Shown: piece after piece, positions 42,857 to 51,887 of the stretch
Layout: each line of letters begins with the position of its first letter
Numbering within the stretch: the first letter of the stretch is position 1
Assembly: GCA_023410535.1 (NCBI GenBank)
Contig: JAEYPR010000010.1
Span: forward strand, 62,001 to 126,000
Reading direction: 5' to 3'
Length of the DNA: 64,000 bases
Origin: Bacillota bacterium
Lineage (GTDB): Bacteria; Bacillota; UBA4882; UBA8346
The notes under the pieces: model-generated
Seen by the model: the letters and a program-made list of their open reading frames with translations, nothing else
What the model was told of the DNA's origin: nothing
The model's database searches: none
Program-made: the position numbers and the translations under genes

Positions 42857-42874
42857 ACCTGCCACTGAGCAGGT
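42857..42874 (-). terminator. tRNA-Glu terminator
   Basis: ACCTGC / GCAGGT with a 6-nt loop, then TTTTGTTTTT on the minus strand, 15 nt beyond the tRNA-Glu 3' end. Confidence 0.75.
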
Positions 42875-42888
42875 ACTTTCTAAAATTT

Positions 42889-42964
42889 TGGTAGTCCCAA
42901 CGGGATTCGAACCCGTGTCTCCGCCGTGAGAGGGCGGTGTCCTAGGCCTCTAGACGATAGGACC
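42889..42964 (-). tRNA. tRNA-Glu (CTC)
   Basis: 76 nt with encoded CCA. Starts GGTCCTATCGTCTAG, anticodon loop CTCTCAC gives CUC (codon GAG). Acceptor stem has two G-U pairs. 32 nt downstream of tRNA-Gln and presumably cotranscribed. Confidence 0.95.
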
Positions 42965-42996
42965 ATTTTAAAATGGTATGTGGTAATGTTCTGCAT

Positions 42997-43070
42997 TGGC
43001 TGGGGGAGAAGGACTCGAACCCTCGCCGACGGGGCCAGAACCCGGCGTCCTACCACTAGACGATCCCCCA
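42997..43070 (-). tRNA. tRNA-Gln (CTG)
   Basis: 74 nt with encoded CCA. Starts TGGGGGATCGTCTAG, anticodon loop TTCTGGC gives CUG (codon CAG). The last anticodon-stem pair (27-43) seems to be a C-U mismatch. Starts 70 nt after gltX; the synthetase and its tRNA families lie side by side. Confidence 0.93.
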
Positions 43071-43140
43071 GTGCGCAAAAATTATTATACCAATCGAACG
43101 CCCTGGAGTCAATAGTGATTTACTGACAACTTTCGGTTGA

Positions 43141-44631
43141 TCAGGGCAATGTTGGATTATTTAAAACCGCGATGGCATTTTGGAGCCGACGTAACACCCG
43201 TTCTTTGCCAAGCACATGTAAGCTTTCGAAAATACCCGGAGTGGCGGTTCGACCGGAAATAGCCACCCGGACCGGCATGAAGACCTGACCGTCATGGAGT
43301 CCCAGTTTTAATGCCAGATCCCGTAAAGCCGCTTCCAACTCGGTTTCAATAAATTCCGCCCCCACCTTCTCCAGCGTTTCCAAGACATTTTCCAGGACTT
43401 TCAGGGTGGTGGCATGGTCCATTTTTTTCGGAATCAGAATCGCCCGGTCCGGCGCAGGAATATCTTCCATTAAAAAGATATCGGCAAGTTGCGGCGCTTC
43501 GGTTAAGAATTTCATTCTTTCGCGAATCAGCGGCACAATCTCGACCAGATACGTAAAACGCGCTGCCGGACAAGGATCGGGTAACAAACCGGCTTGTTGA
43601 ATAAAGGGCAAACAACGCGCGGCAAGTTCCTGCGGAGGCAAGCTGCGAATATACATTCCGTTGTACCAGTTCAGCTTATCGGTGGAGAATTTAACCGGCG
43701 AAGCATTCACCCGTTCCAAACTAAATATTTGAGCCGCTGCTTCTTTGGTGAACAATTCTTGATCCGTACCGGGATTCCACCCTAACAGCAGGAGAAAATT
43801 GAAGATCGCTTCCGGCAGATAACCTTGCTCGCGGTATTCTTTGACGCTGGTTGCGCCATGACGTTTGCTCAATTTCCCGCCGTCCGGCGATAGAAAAATT
43901 GATAAATGGGAAAACAGCGGCGGTTCCCAACCAAAGGCTTGGTAGAGCAAGACATGCACCGGCGTACTGGCGATCCACTCATCACCCCGTAAAACATGGC
44001 TGATCTTCATCAAGTGGTCGTCGACCACATTGGCAAAATGATAGGTCGGAAAGCCGTCGGATTTGATTAAGACCAGATCTTCCAAGGTCGCATTGTCAAA
44101 AACCAGTTCCCCACGGACTAGATCGTTAACGATGGTTTTTCCTTCGGTCGGCGTCTTAAATCGAATCACTTTGCGGAGCCCGGCCGCGTTATTTTCGGCC
44201 AGTTCAGCGGCAGAAAGGTTACGGCAATGACGGTCGTATCCCATCTGATGTTTGGCGTTTTCCTGACTTTTCCGCAGTTCTTGGAGGCGCTCCGGCGTGC
44301 AGTAACAATAATATGCTTTGCCTTCCGCGATTAATTGTTGAGCGTACTGATGATAAATCTCCAATCGTTCCGATTGAAAGTAGGGTCCATACTCACCTCC
44401 GACTTCCGGACCTTCCTGCCAATCCAGACCTAACCAACGCAGACTGGCCATAATATCCGTTAAAGAATCGGGGACAAACCGGTTCCGGTCGGTATCTTCA
44501 ATCCGCAAGACGAACTTGCCGCCGGTTCGCTGCGCCAGCAGCCAGTCATAAATAGCGGTACGAGCGCCTCCAATATGTAAATATCCGGTCGGACTCGGTG
44601 CAAACCGGGCACGAACTTCCGCTTGATTCAT
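43141..44631 (-). CDS. gltX: Glutamyl-tRNA synthetase
   Basis: Class I synthetase, 496 residues. HIGH motif in FAPSPTGYLHIGGARTA; GGKLSKRHGATSV is the KMSKS loop. ATG 44631 is used, with GGAG 8 nt upstream; the GTG at 44640 lies inside the ribosome binding region. With glnS also present, this enzyme could charge only tRNA-Glu; discrimination cannot be judged by eye. Upstream of tRNA-Gln and tRNA-Glu. Confidence 0.96.
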   Translation of the reverse strand: MNQAEVRARFAPSPTGYLHIGGARTAIYDWLLAQRTGGKFVLRIEDTDRNRFVPDSLTDIMASLRWLGLDWQEGPEVGGEYGPYFQSERLEIYHQYAQQLIAEGKAYYCYCTPERLQELRKSQENAKHQMGYDRHCRNLSAAELAENNAAGLRKVIRFKTPTEGKTIVNDLVRGELVFDNATLEDLVLIKSDGFPTYHFANVVDDHLMKISHVLRGDEWIASTPVHVLLYQAFGWEPPLFSHLSIFLSPDGGKLSKRHGATSVKEYREQGYLPEAIFNFLLLLGWNPGTDQELFTKEAAAQIFSLERVNASPVKFSTDKLNWYNGMYIRSLPPQELAARCLPFIQQAGLLPDPCPAARFTYLVEIVPLIRERMKFLTEAPQLADIFLMEDIPAPDRAILIPKKMDHATTLKVLENVLETLEKVGAEFIETELEAALRDLALKLGLHDGQVFMPVRVAISGRTATPGIFESLHVLGKERVLRRLQNAIAVLNNPTLP

Positions 44632-44724
44632 TCGGGTCACTCCAAACTTTTCATGATATTCGAACTTTTATATAATACCATATCCTTTTCAACTCGAATA
44701 GTAAGTTTGATGATTTTATTCAAA

Positions 44725-44755
44725 GCGAAGGAGCGAACCCGGTTCGCCCCTTCGC
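44725..44755 (-). terminator. Terminator of the small spore-type gene
   Basis: GCGAAGG-A-GCGAACC pairs with GTTCGC-C-CCTTCGC, one mismatch, about 100 nt after the stop at 44858. Weak T-tract. A second inverted repeat, TAGGTGAA/TTCACCTA (44829-44860), overlaps the stop codon. Confidence 0.55.
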
Positions 44756-44857
44756 AGATATCTTATTTAGTTATCGATGTCGCACTAACTAGTTGAAATA
44801 CTTCAAGTATTTGCCTCCCACCCGCGCTTAGGTGAAAGGATATCTCAAACTGTTCAC

Positions 44858-45052
44858 CTAATAAGTGGTTTTCTTGGACGATTGCTGTTTAGTTTTCGAT
44901 GCGGTTTGATATGGCAACTCGGCAGCTACTTCTTGATCGGATTGTTTTTTCAAAGATGATGATTGCTTATTCGCGGCAGATAACTCTGAAGCAACTTCCA
45001 TTTTCTGATTCTGATTGTTTTTCATTGAATTTTTCGACGAATTTTTGGCCAC
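44858..45052 (-). CDS. Small polar protein, gamma-SASP-like
   Basis: 64 residues from GTG 45052 (GGAGGG 6 nt upstream). Rich in Lys, Gln, Asn and Ser with no Cys, and two related stretches, MEVASELSAANKQSSSLKKQ and QEVAAELPYQTASKTKQQ. This echoes the repeated EFASET blocks of gamma-type small acid-soluble spore proteins, which store amino acids in the spore. The match is by composition and repeat style only. I see no clear sigma-G promoter. Confidence 0.5.
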   Translation of the reverse strand: MAKNSSKNSMKNNQNQKMEVASELSAANKQSSSLKKQSDQEVAAELPYQTASKTKQQSSKKTTY

Positions 45053-45217
45053 TCTTATCCCTCCTTCCGGTTCGATACTGATAGTATCTCCAGCAATCAA
45101 AAACGGTTGCGAGTTGATTTATTGACAGATAACCAGGTCTTAACATTGTTTCCATCAAAGGATAACTGGACTTCAGAATGTAAAATAGCATATCATAGAA
45201 TCAGAGGTGGTAAATCA

Positions 45218-45349
45218 ATGTTATGTCCACATTGCCAACGGCACAAACTTTTGCGAGCTGAAGGAAAATGGTTTTGCCCGCAATGTTTTCAGGTCTATCA
45301 TTCCTTGCCGCTTTATGGTGGAATCGCGTCACGTAAAATCTATTATTAA
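45218..45349 (+). CDS. 43-residue zinc-ribbon protein
   Basis: Two Cys-x-x-Cys knuckles, MLCPHCQRHKLLRAEGKWFC and then PQC, spaced as in a zinc ribbon, then a short aromatic tail. AGAGGTGG lies 7 nt before the ATG. Own terminator. Too short to assign; perhaps a nucleic-acid or protein adaptor. Divergent from the SASP-like gene. Confidence 0.7.
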   Translation: MLCPHCQRHKLLRAEGKWFCPQCFQVYHSLPLYGGIASRKIYY

Positions 45350-45355
45350 GTAATC

Positions 45356-45393
45356 AAAAGAGGCTGTCCCTAATTTTTAGGGCAGCCTCTTTT
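45356..45393. terminator. Terminator, zinc-ribbon gene and mtnA
   Basis: AAAAGAGGCTG-T-CCCTAA pairs with TTAGGGCAGCCTCTTTT with one bulged T; T-runs on both strands. Lies between the zinc-ribbon and mtnA stops, so it serves both. Confidence 0.88.
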
Positions 45394-45423
45394 AAGGTCT
45401 TTCGATGCGATCATCTACATCAA

Positions 45424-46461
45424 TTACGTTGCTTGAAGCCAACCACGGAAGGTTTCCTCCCAATTTCCGGTGGCCACTCCTTTTTCGGTAATGATCGCCG
45501 TGACCAAGCGGGCCGGCGTTACATCAAACGCCGGATTAAACACTTTGACGCCTGCCGGCGCCACATTCACTCCGCCAAAGGAAGTGACCTCTTCGGAAGC
45601 ACGCTCTTCAATGGGAATATCATTACCAGAAGCCAGTTCGATATCGATGGTCGACAGCGGCGCCGCGACATAAAATGGGATCCGGTGTTCCTGCGCCAAC
45701 ACCGCCAGTCCATAAGTGCCGATTTTATTGGCGACGTCGCCGTTGGCGGTAATGCGATCGGCGCCGACGATCACTGCCTGAACTTTGTTTAATCGCATGA
45801 CCGTGGCCGCCATATTGTCGGTGATCAAGGTTACCGGAATCCCTTCTTGCATTAATTCCCACACCGTAAGTCTGGCGCCCTGAAGCAAAGGACGGGTCTC
45901 GTCGGCAAAAACACTGATGGCTTTACCTTGTTGATGAGCAACTCGGATTGCGGCCAAAGCCGTACCATAGGCTGAAGTTGCCAACGCTCCGGCGTTGCAG
46001 TGGGTTAAGATGGCGGTCCCGTTGGGGAACAGCGCCGCGCCGTTTTCGCCAATTTGCCGGCAGACCGTCGCATCCGCGGCGTCAATCCGGCAGGCTTCAT
46101 TTTCCAGTTCCGCCCCAATCACCGCCGGATCTTGCCCTTTGAATTGTTCGATGACAGCCCGTTGCCGTTTGAGCGCCCAAAACAGGTTGACGGCCGTCGG
46201 TCGGGTCGCGGCCAGTTCGTCGATGACCCGGGAAACCGCCTCGCCAAAATTCGGGTCGGCTTGAAATTCCAAAGCCCCAAGCACCACGCCGTAGGCTGCG
46301 GCAATCCCGATCGCGGGCGCGCCGCGGACTTTTAACCGCCGGATGGCGTCGGCTACGACCCGGTAATCGTCGGTGGTAATATATTCAGTTTGATTTGGAA
46401 GCAACGTTTGATCTAACAAAGTGAGTTGGCCGTTTTGCCAATCGATTGTCCGCCAAGCCAT
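45424..46461 (-). CDS. mtnA: Methylthioribose-1-phosphate isomerase
   Basis: 345 residues. Converts 5-methylthioribose 1-phosphate to the ribulose form in methionine salvage. Family motifs: RGAPAIGIAAAYG, THCNAGALAT (catalytic Cys), ADETRPLLQGARLT and VIVGADRITANGDVANKIGTY with the catalytic Asp. ATG 46461 is chosen with GAGGGG 6 nt before it. Lies 34 nt after mtnP; together they recycle methylthioadenosine. No later salvage genes are in the window. Confidence 0.96.
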   Translation of the reverse strand: MAWRTIDWQNGQLTLLDQTLLPNQTEYITTDDYRVVADAIRRLKVRGAPAIGIAAAYGVVLGALEFQADPNFGEAVSRVIDELAATRPTAVNLFWALKRQRAVIEQFKGQDPAVIGAELENEACRIDAADATVCRQIGENGAALFPNGTAILTHCNAGALATSAYGTALAAIRVAHQQGKAISVFADETRPLLQGARLTVWELMQEGIPVTLITDNMAATVMRLNKVQAVIVGADRITANGDVANKIGTYGLAVLAQEHRIPFYVAAPLSTIDIELASGNDIPIEERASEEVTSFGGVNVAPAGVKVFNPAFDVTPARLVTAIITEKGVATGNWEETFRGWLQAT

Positions 46462-46495
46462 TGAATTCCCCTCGCTTTTCAACGTATTTAATTTA

Positions 46496-47263
46496 TTAAA
46501 AGTGACCGCAGGTACGATCGCGTTCGATACTTTGACAATAATCCATCAGTAGTCGGACCATCTTTTGCCGGTTTTCATCCATAATGGTCACCACGTCGGC
46601 ATGGGTCAACGGCACCGGATTGATTCCCGCCGCCCAATTGGTGACCATACTGATTCCGGCGTAACAGATTCCCAACTCCCGGGCCAGAACCACTTCGGGA
46701 ATTCCCGTCATTCCGACCACCGTTCCGCCAAGCAGCGCAAACATCCGGACCTCAGCGGCGCTTTCATAACGCGGACCTTCGGTGCAGACATAACAGCCGC
46801 CCGATTGGACCACGATTTGAGCGGCTTGAGCCACTTTGCCCAATTGCGCCCGGATCTCGGCGCAATAGGGTTCGGTCACATCAATATGCGCCCGGTGAAC
46901 GTCGTTGTCGTCATAAAAAGTTAACGGCCGTTGTTTAGTAAAGTCGAGAAACTGGTCCAACAACACCAACATTCCCGGGGACAGTTCCTGACGGAGACTC
47001 CCAACGGCAGTGGTGGCGATGATTCGTTCCACGCCCAGCATTTTTAGTCCCCAAAGATTGGCGCGGTAATTCAATTGATGCGGTAACAGCGAATGCCCTT
47101 TGCCATGACGGGGCAAAAAAGCGACTTTATTTGGGCCGACCCTCCCCACCATGGGGTGAATGGTTCCATAGGGGGTTGTGACCGTTATCTCCTCCACACT
47201 ATCCAGCATCGCCGGTTCATAGATGCCGGAACCGCCGATGATCGCCAGTTTCACATCACTCAT
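46496..47263 (-). CDS. mtnP: Methylthioadenosine phosphorylase
   Basis: 255 residues, splits methylthioadenosine to adenine and methylthioribose 1-phosphate. N-terminal IIGGSGIYE phosphate loop, LPRHGKGHSLLPHQLNYRAN, CTEGPRYESAAEVRM and GMTGIPEVVLARELG are all standard. AAGGAGG precedes the ATG. First gene of the mtnP-mtnA pair, 3 nt after yprA. Confidence 0.96.
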   Translation of the reverse strand: MSDVKLAIIGGSGIYEPAMLDSVEEITVTTPYGTIHPMVGRVGPNKVAFLPRHGKGHSLLPHQLNYRANLWGLKMLGVERIIATTAVGSLRQELSPGMLVLLDQFLDFTKQRPLTFYDDNDVHRAHIDVTEPYCAEIRAQLGKVAQAAQIVVQSGGCYVCTEGPRYESAAEVRMFALLGGTVVGMTGIPEVVLARELGICYAGISMVTNWAAGINPVPLTHADVVTIMDENRQKMVRLLMDYCQSIERDRTCGHF

Positions 47264-47266
47264 TGT

Positions 47267-49723
47267 TTATTTCCTCCTTGGGTTGGCTAACTTATTACGA
47301 AGTTGCTGCTCAATCTGTTCCGGCAACCGCACCACCGGCGGAAACGGAGTATCATCGGGCAAAACCGCTCCCGTGGCCAGGTTACTGACGCGTGGCGCTT
47401 TGGGAAGGTAGGGCTCCAGTTCCAACAGGTCGTGCAAAACAATTAACGCGCCCTCTTTGTCCGGGATCCGTCCTTTGCCGGCCGTATCAGGATCCAATTG
47501 CGGATTGGGCGGCAACGGCGATCCGACACAGGACGGACAGCCATCCTCGCAGGAGCAGTTGGCAATCAGTTCCCTGGCCTTTTCCAAAAGCAGCTCGACA
47601 TTTTCAAAGGAACGATGAGCAAAACCCAATCCACCCGGATACTTATCGTAGACAAAAAGCGACGGCGCGCCGTTGTTTTTTAAGTCGACCACCGAACCGA
47701 TATCGCCTGAATCGCACATGACCAGAAACGGCAAAACCTCGGTCAGTACGTTGGCGATTCCCAACATCGCTTCCACCGGATCCCGGCCGAATTCCTTCAC
47801 CCGGTGCAAGGTCGACGGCGGCGGCACCAGCCAAAAAGCGTTGGTCGCCATGATCTGCGGTTCCAGGTCGATTTTACCAAACCCGATACTGTCCCGGGAA
47901 CCGAACTTGATCTTCCGGAACAGATACGGTTTGATCATCACTTCGACGTGTCCGAAACCGGTCGCGGCTTGCCGCCATTCCCGCTCCAGATCTTTTGCGG
48001 TCGTAGTGATCTGCACTTCGGTGATGGACTGAGTGTAATAATCGACATCGATCTTCTGAACATAGGATACTTTTTGGGGAACATTCATCTCTTTGACAAA
48101 ATAAATTTCGCCGTCGTGAAGGTAAATCGCTTCCGTGTAGATCTGCTGATAAGCGCTGGCTTCATCCAAGGTCCCGATCACCTTGCCCGGCTGGGTGGTG
48201 ATATCGACGATGCTAAAGGTATTGTCGGAGATATTGCGCAAACTGACGTCGGCCGGGGGAAATCCGGCGCTGCGCCAGTACCATTGCTGTTGAATCTGTT
48301 TGAGTTCCCCCGACTCCCCCAACAGCTCCAATAGCGCCGGAGCGTAAGCGCCAAAGGCTTGACAGTCTTTGCCCGAAACCGGGGCTTCCAAGGCGGCGCA
48401 ACGCAGGTGGCCTAATAAAATATGCGGATTATTGGGATCGATCACCGCCGATTCGGGGTTTTTATCAAAGAAGTAATGGGGATTTTTTGATAAATATTGA
48501 TCGATCGGATTTTGGTGCGGGATATAGATGACCAATGATTCCTCATGAGCCCGCCCGACCCGGCCCGCTTGTTGCCAGGTCGACGCGATGGTGCCGGGAT
48601 ATCCCACCACGAGACATGCGTCGAGCTGACCGATATCGATTCCAAGTTCCAAGGCGTTGGTACTGGTGACTCCCAGGAGTTCGCCGGAGAAGAGTTGCCG
48701 TTCGATTTCGCGGCGTTCCTCCGGCAGATACCCGCCCCGGTAGGCCCGGATCTGATTAGCCAAAGTCGGACTGTAGCGTTGCAGTTGTTCCTGGACGTAG
48801 CGGTACAATAATTCGGTCACCACCCGCGCTTTGGTAAAAGCGATGGTGGGGATCCGTTCCCGGAGCAACTCGGTCATCAGCCAAGCGGCTTCCGAGTTGG
48901 CGCTGCGCCGCTCGGTCTGAGTCTGATCCAAAAACGGCGGATTCCAAAAAATAAAATGTTTTTTGCCGCGCGGCGCTCCGTCCTGATCAATGAGCGCCAT
49001 CGGTTGACCGATCAGTTCCTGCGCATGTTCCAACGGATTGTGAATGGTCGCCGAGGCCGTGATAAAAATTGGATGGCTCCCATAATGACGGCAGATCCGG
49101 CTCAGACGACGCAGGACATTGGCGACGTTGGAACCAAAAATACCGCGGTAGGAATGGACCTCATCAATCACGACATACTTGAGATTGGTAAAAAAACCGG
49201 ACCAAGCCGGATGTTTTGGTAAAATCCCCTGGTGAAGCATATCGGGGTTGGTCAAGACAAAGTTGCCTTTGTCGCGCAAGGTTTTGCGCAGATTGACCGG
49301 CGTGTCCCCGTCGTAGGTTCCCATCACGGGCAACGGCCCTGCCATTGCTTCGACTAACCGTTGCAAACTTTTCAGCTGATCTTGAGCCAACGCTTTGGTC
49401 GGATAGAGAAACAGCGCGCGGGCCTGGCTGTTTTGCAAATAACTTTCTAAGACGGGAATATGAAAACAAAGCGTCTTACCGCTGGCGGTACCGGTCACTA
49501 CTGCGGTATGTTGCCCTTCGCGAATCGACTGAACCGCCGCCGCTTGGTGGGAGTAGAGGTTGGTAATTCCCCGCGCCGTCAGCAACCGTTGCAGCGGCTC
49601 CGATAAGGGCGGATCAATCTCCCCCCACTGTGCCGGTCGCGCCGGCAATTCCTGTTTGAAGACGATCTGGTTGTGATAATTGGAATCGGCGCTGATTTTA
49701 GCCAAAAAGCGTTGTACGTTCAT
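47267..49723 (-). CDS. mrfA: DEAD-box repair helicase YprA (MrfA)
   Basis: 818 residues, a superfamily 2 helicase with a DUF1998 C-terminus. Q-motif-like LYSHQAAAVQ, Walker A TGTASGKTLCFHIP, Walker B VIDEVHSYRG, motif III TASATI, motif VI QQAGRVGRA, and a four-Cys zinc site CSCEDGCPSC near the end. B. subtilis MrfA works with the exonuclease MrfB in mitomycin-damage repair; mrfB is not next to it here. GAGGT precedes the ATG. Followed by mtnP with a 3-nt gap. Confidence 0.93.
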   Translation of the reverse strand: MNVQRFLAKISADSNYHNQIVFKQELPARPAQWGEIDPPLSEPLQRLLTARGITNLYSHQAAAVQSIREGQHTAVVTGTASGKTLCFHIPVLESYLQNSQARALFLYPTKALAQDQLKSLQRLVEAMAGPLPVMGTYDGDTPVNLRKTLRDKGNFVLTNPDMLHQGILPKHPAWSGFFTNLKYVVIDEVHSYRGIFGSNVANVLRRLSRICRHYGSHPIFITASATIHNPLEHAQELIGQPMALIDQDGAPRGKKHFIFWNPPFLDQTQTERRSANSEAAWLMTELLRERIPTIAFTKARVVTELLYRYVQEQLQRYSPTLANQIRAYRGGYLPEERREIERQLFSGELLGVTSTNALELGIDIGQLDACLVVGYPGTIASTWQQAGRVGRAHEESLVIYIPHQNPIDQYLSKNPHYFFDKNPESAVIDPNNPHILLGHLRCAALEAPVSGKDCQAFGAYAPALLELLGESGELKQIQQQWYWRSAGFPPADVSLRNISDNTFSIVDITTQPGKVIGTLDEASAYQQIYTEAIYLHDGEIYFVKEMNVPQKVSYVQKIDVDYYTQSITEVQITTTAKDLEREWRQAATGFGHVEVMIKPYLFRKIKFGSRDSIGFGKIDLEPQIMATNAFWLVPPPSTLHRVKEFGRDPVEAMLGIANVLTEVLPFLVMCDSGDIGSVVDLKNNGAPSLFVYDKYPGGLGFAHRSFENVELLLEKARELIANCSCEDGCPSCVGSPLPPNPQLDPDTAGKGRIPDKEGALIVLHDLLELEPYLPKAPRVSNLATGAVLPDDTPFPPVVRLPEQIEQQLRNKLANPRRK

Positions 49724-49810
49724 GATTTACCTCACTTTATCGGGATAAAATTCGACAATGCGGCGGGACCTTCCTGCAAGTTTGTGGCCGGAGCAGTTTT
49801 TGTTCAAAAT

Positions 49811-50041
49811 TAATTTGGCTTTTGCCAAACTCATTTTGGATTCAGCCAAAGTCATTTTGGCAGGTGCCAAAACTAGTCTGGCACGTTTCAAAACCATTTT
49901 GGCTTCATGCAAAATCATTTTGGGTTCTGCCAAAACTGTTTTGGATTGATGCAAAACCAGTTTGGCTTTTGCCAAAACCGTTTTGGAACCAGGCAAAATC
50001 ATTTTGGCATGTGCCGGAAACAATTTGGCATCTGTCAGTTA
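49811..50041. repeat. 21-bp palindromic tandem array, 11 units
   Basis: Eleven back-to-back units of exactly 21 bp (starts 49811, 49832, 49853 ... 50021). Consensus is CATTTTGGC-N5-GCCAAAAC; the clearest copy, CATTTTGGCAGGTGCCAAAAC (49853), loses one base per 20 shown and has TTTTGGC/GCCAAAA arms. The copies are diverged in the loop but keep TTTGG and CAAA. 21 bp is two helical turns, so all dyads face one side. It fills the gap between the divergent helicase genes. Open frames exist on both strands because the period is divisible by 3. Probably a protein-binding array; the binder is unknown. Confidence 0.9.
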
Positions 50042-50102
50042 ACGATTAGAAATTTCCTTTTCAGGAGATAATAAGCTGTCACAAGATTTTGGAGGGTTGC
50101 TT

Positions 50103-51869
50103 TTGGAACAGCCATCTTTATCAACTCCGGTTCCGTCATCGTCCAAATTTGAACAGCTGTTTCCCCATTTTCAGCCGGTGATTGAGACTCCCGACGATTT
50201 CGCCCGGTTTTTGCTGCCATTGCGGCATAAGCAGTGGGACAGTTGGGAAGCGTTTTTAGTTCATTATCAAGGCGAAGCGCTGACGTTAAACCGGGGGTTC
50301 GAGGAACTGCTGGTACTCAGCCACTTACAGGAACATTGGCGGCAAAACGGCGTGCTGCCGTACCCGCATCAGATTGATACCGTCAAAAAGGTGATCTCGC
50401 AACTGCGCGGCCGGGCGATCCTCGCCGACGAGGTGGGTTTGGGCAAAACCATTGAGGCGGCGATGATCTTAAAAGAATATATGTTGCGCGGCTTGGTCAA
50501 ACGCTTCCTGATCCTAACCCCGGCCACGCTTTGCCGGCAGTGGGAAACGGAGTTGCGGGAGAAATTCGAGATTCCTTCGCTAATCGCCCAACGCGAATAT
50601 GATTGGGGCCATTACGACTATCTGATCGCCTCCATCGATACCGCGAAAAAAGAGATCCACCGCCAGGAGATTTTAAAACAGTTTTTCGATATCATCATCA
50701 TTGACGAAGCCCATAAACTCAAAAGCACCACCACTCAAAACTGGCAATTCGTCAACAGTATCCAAAAAAAATATTTTCTGCTCCTGACTGCCACCCCGCT
50801 CCAGAATGATCTGAAAGAACTGTTCAATCTGATTTCGTTGTTGCGCCCAGGCCAACTCGGAAATTACCGCAGCTTTAAAAAACGCTTTACCGTTGATAAA
50901 CGCCAGCCGAAAAACGCCCCGGAACTTAAAGGGTTACTCAGCGAGGTGATGATCCGCAATAAACACGGCGCTAATATGGGTTTTACCAAACGGCACGTCC
51001 AAAATATCCCGATTGTTCTCAACGAACTTGAAAAAACGCTCTATGATCAAGTGACCGACTTTATCCGGCAGAGTTTGCGGATGAATTCCGGCATGGGCGG
51101 CCTGCCCCTCTTGACATTGCAACGGGAGATCTGCTCCAGTACCTTTGCGGCGGTTTTAACCTTATTTAAGCTCGCCCAAGCGATGAATATTGAAGAAGAC
51201 CGTCAGGAACAAGCGGCGGCTTTGTTTCAAATCGCCCAACAGGTGAAGGACAATTCAAAAATGAAAGTTGTCATCGACTTGGTCAAAAAGACGCCCGAAA
51301 AGGTAATCATCTTTACCGAGTTTCTGGCAACCCAGAGTTATATCCGCACCCGGTTGGAACAGGCGGGCATACTCAGCCTGGCCTTCGACGGCAGCCTGTC
51401 GGCGAGCAAAAAAGAGTTTACCAAGTATGAATTTAAAGAATTTCCCCAATATCAAGTATTGGTCTGCACCGAGTCCGGCGGTGAAGGGATCAATCTGCAG
51501 TTCTGCAACACCATGATCAATTACGATCTCCCCTGGAACCCGATGCGTTTGGAACAGCGAATCGGCCGGATCCACCGGCTGGGCCAAACGCGCGATGTGT
51601 ATATTTACAACCTGTCCACCCGAGGGACCATCGAGGAACACTTGTTAAATCTGTTACATGAAAAGGTGAAAATGTTCGAGATGGTGATCGGCGAAAGCGA
51701 CCTGGTGATCAGTAAAATCAGTAAGGGAAAGAGTTTTGAGGCCCGGATTATGGAACTGGTCGCCAAAACCAACTCCCATGAAGAGCTCAACCAAGGTTTC
51801 GCGCTTTTAGGTCAGGAAATCGATACGATGCTTCAAGCAGCGGAACCCGACTGGTCGGAAATTTTATAA
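50103..51869 (+). CDS. yqhH: SNF2-family helicase YqhH
   Basis: 588 residues. Swi2/Snf2 ATPase: Walker A DEVGLGKTIEAAMIL, motif II IIIDEAHKLK, LLTATPLQNDLKELFNLISLL, and C-terminal CTESGGEGINLQFCNTMINYDLPWNPMRLEQRIGRIHRLGQ. The start is TTG 50103, as GGAGGG lies 6 nt upstream. It resembles B. subtilis YqhH, and yqhG follows as in Bacillus. Substrate unknown; remodelling of nucleic acid complexes is likely. Confidence 0.92.
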   Translation: MEQPSLSTPVPSSSKFEQLFPHFQPVIETPDDFARFLLPLRHKQWDSWEAFLVHYQGEALTLNRGFEELLVLSHLQEHWRQNGVLPYPHQIDTVKKVISQLRGRAILADEVGLGKTIEAAMILKEYMLRGLVKRFLILTPATLCRQWETELREKFEIPSLIAQREYDWGHYDYLIASIDTAKKEIHRQEILKQFFDIIIIDEAHKLKSTTTQNWQFVNSIQKKYFLLLTATPLQNDLKELFNLISLLRPGQLGNYRSFKKRFTVDKRQPKNAPELKGLLSEVMIRNKHGANMGFTKRHVQNIPIVLNELEKTLYDQVTDFIRQSLRMNSGMGGLPLLTLQREICSSTFAAVLTLFKLAQAMNIEEDRQEQAAALFQIAQQVKDNSKMKVVIDLVKKTPEKVIIFTEFLATQSYIRTRLEQAGILSLAFDGSLSASKKEFTKYEFKEFPQYQVLVCTESGGEGINLQFCNTMINYDLPWNPMRLEQRIGRIHRLGQTRDVYIYNLSTRGTIEEHLLNLLHEKVKMFEMVIGESDLVISKISKGKSFEARIMELVAKTNSHEELNQGFALLGQEIDTMLQAAEPDWSEIL

Positions 51870-51887
51870 CGTTCGATAGAGGTAATT

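Larger units (their letters stand above)
42475..42888. other. Gap between exporter gene and tRNA pair
   Basis: 414 bp: exporter leader with the direct-repeat site, a perfect 24-bp hairpin and the tRNA terminator. No gene seen. Confidence 0.6.

Noticed and set aside
48213..49469. Several long antisense and frame-shifted ORFs inside yprA
   Set aside because: GC-rich codon shadow of yprA; none has a ribosome binding site or known domain.
49727..50023. 98-codon minus-strand ORF with heptad repeats just before yprA
   Set aside because: TTG start without a ribosome binding site, and both strands are open over the array because the period is 21. The palindromes explain the pattern better. The 3-nt spacing to yprA keeps a small doubt.
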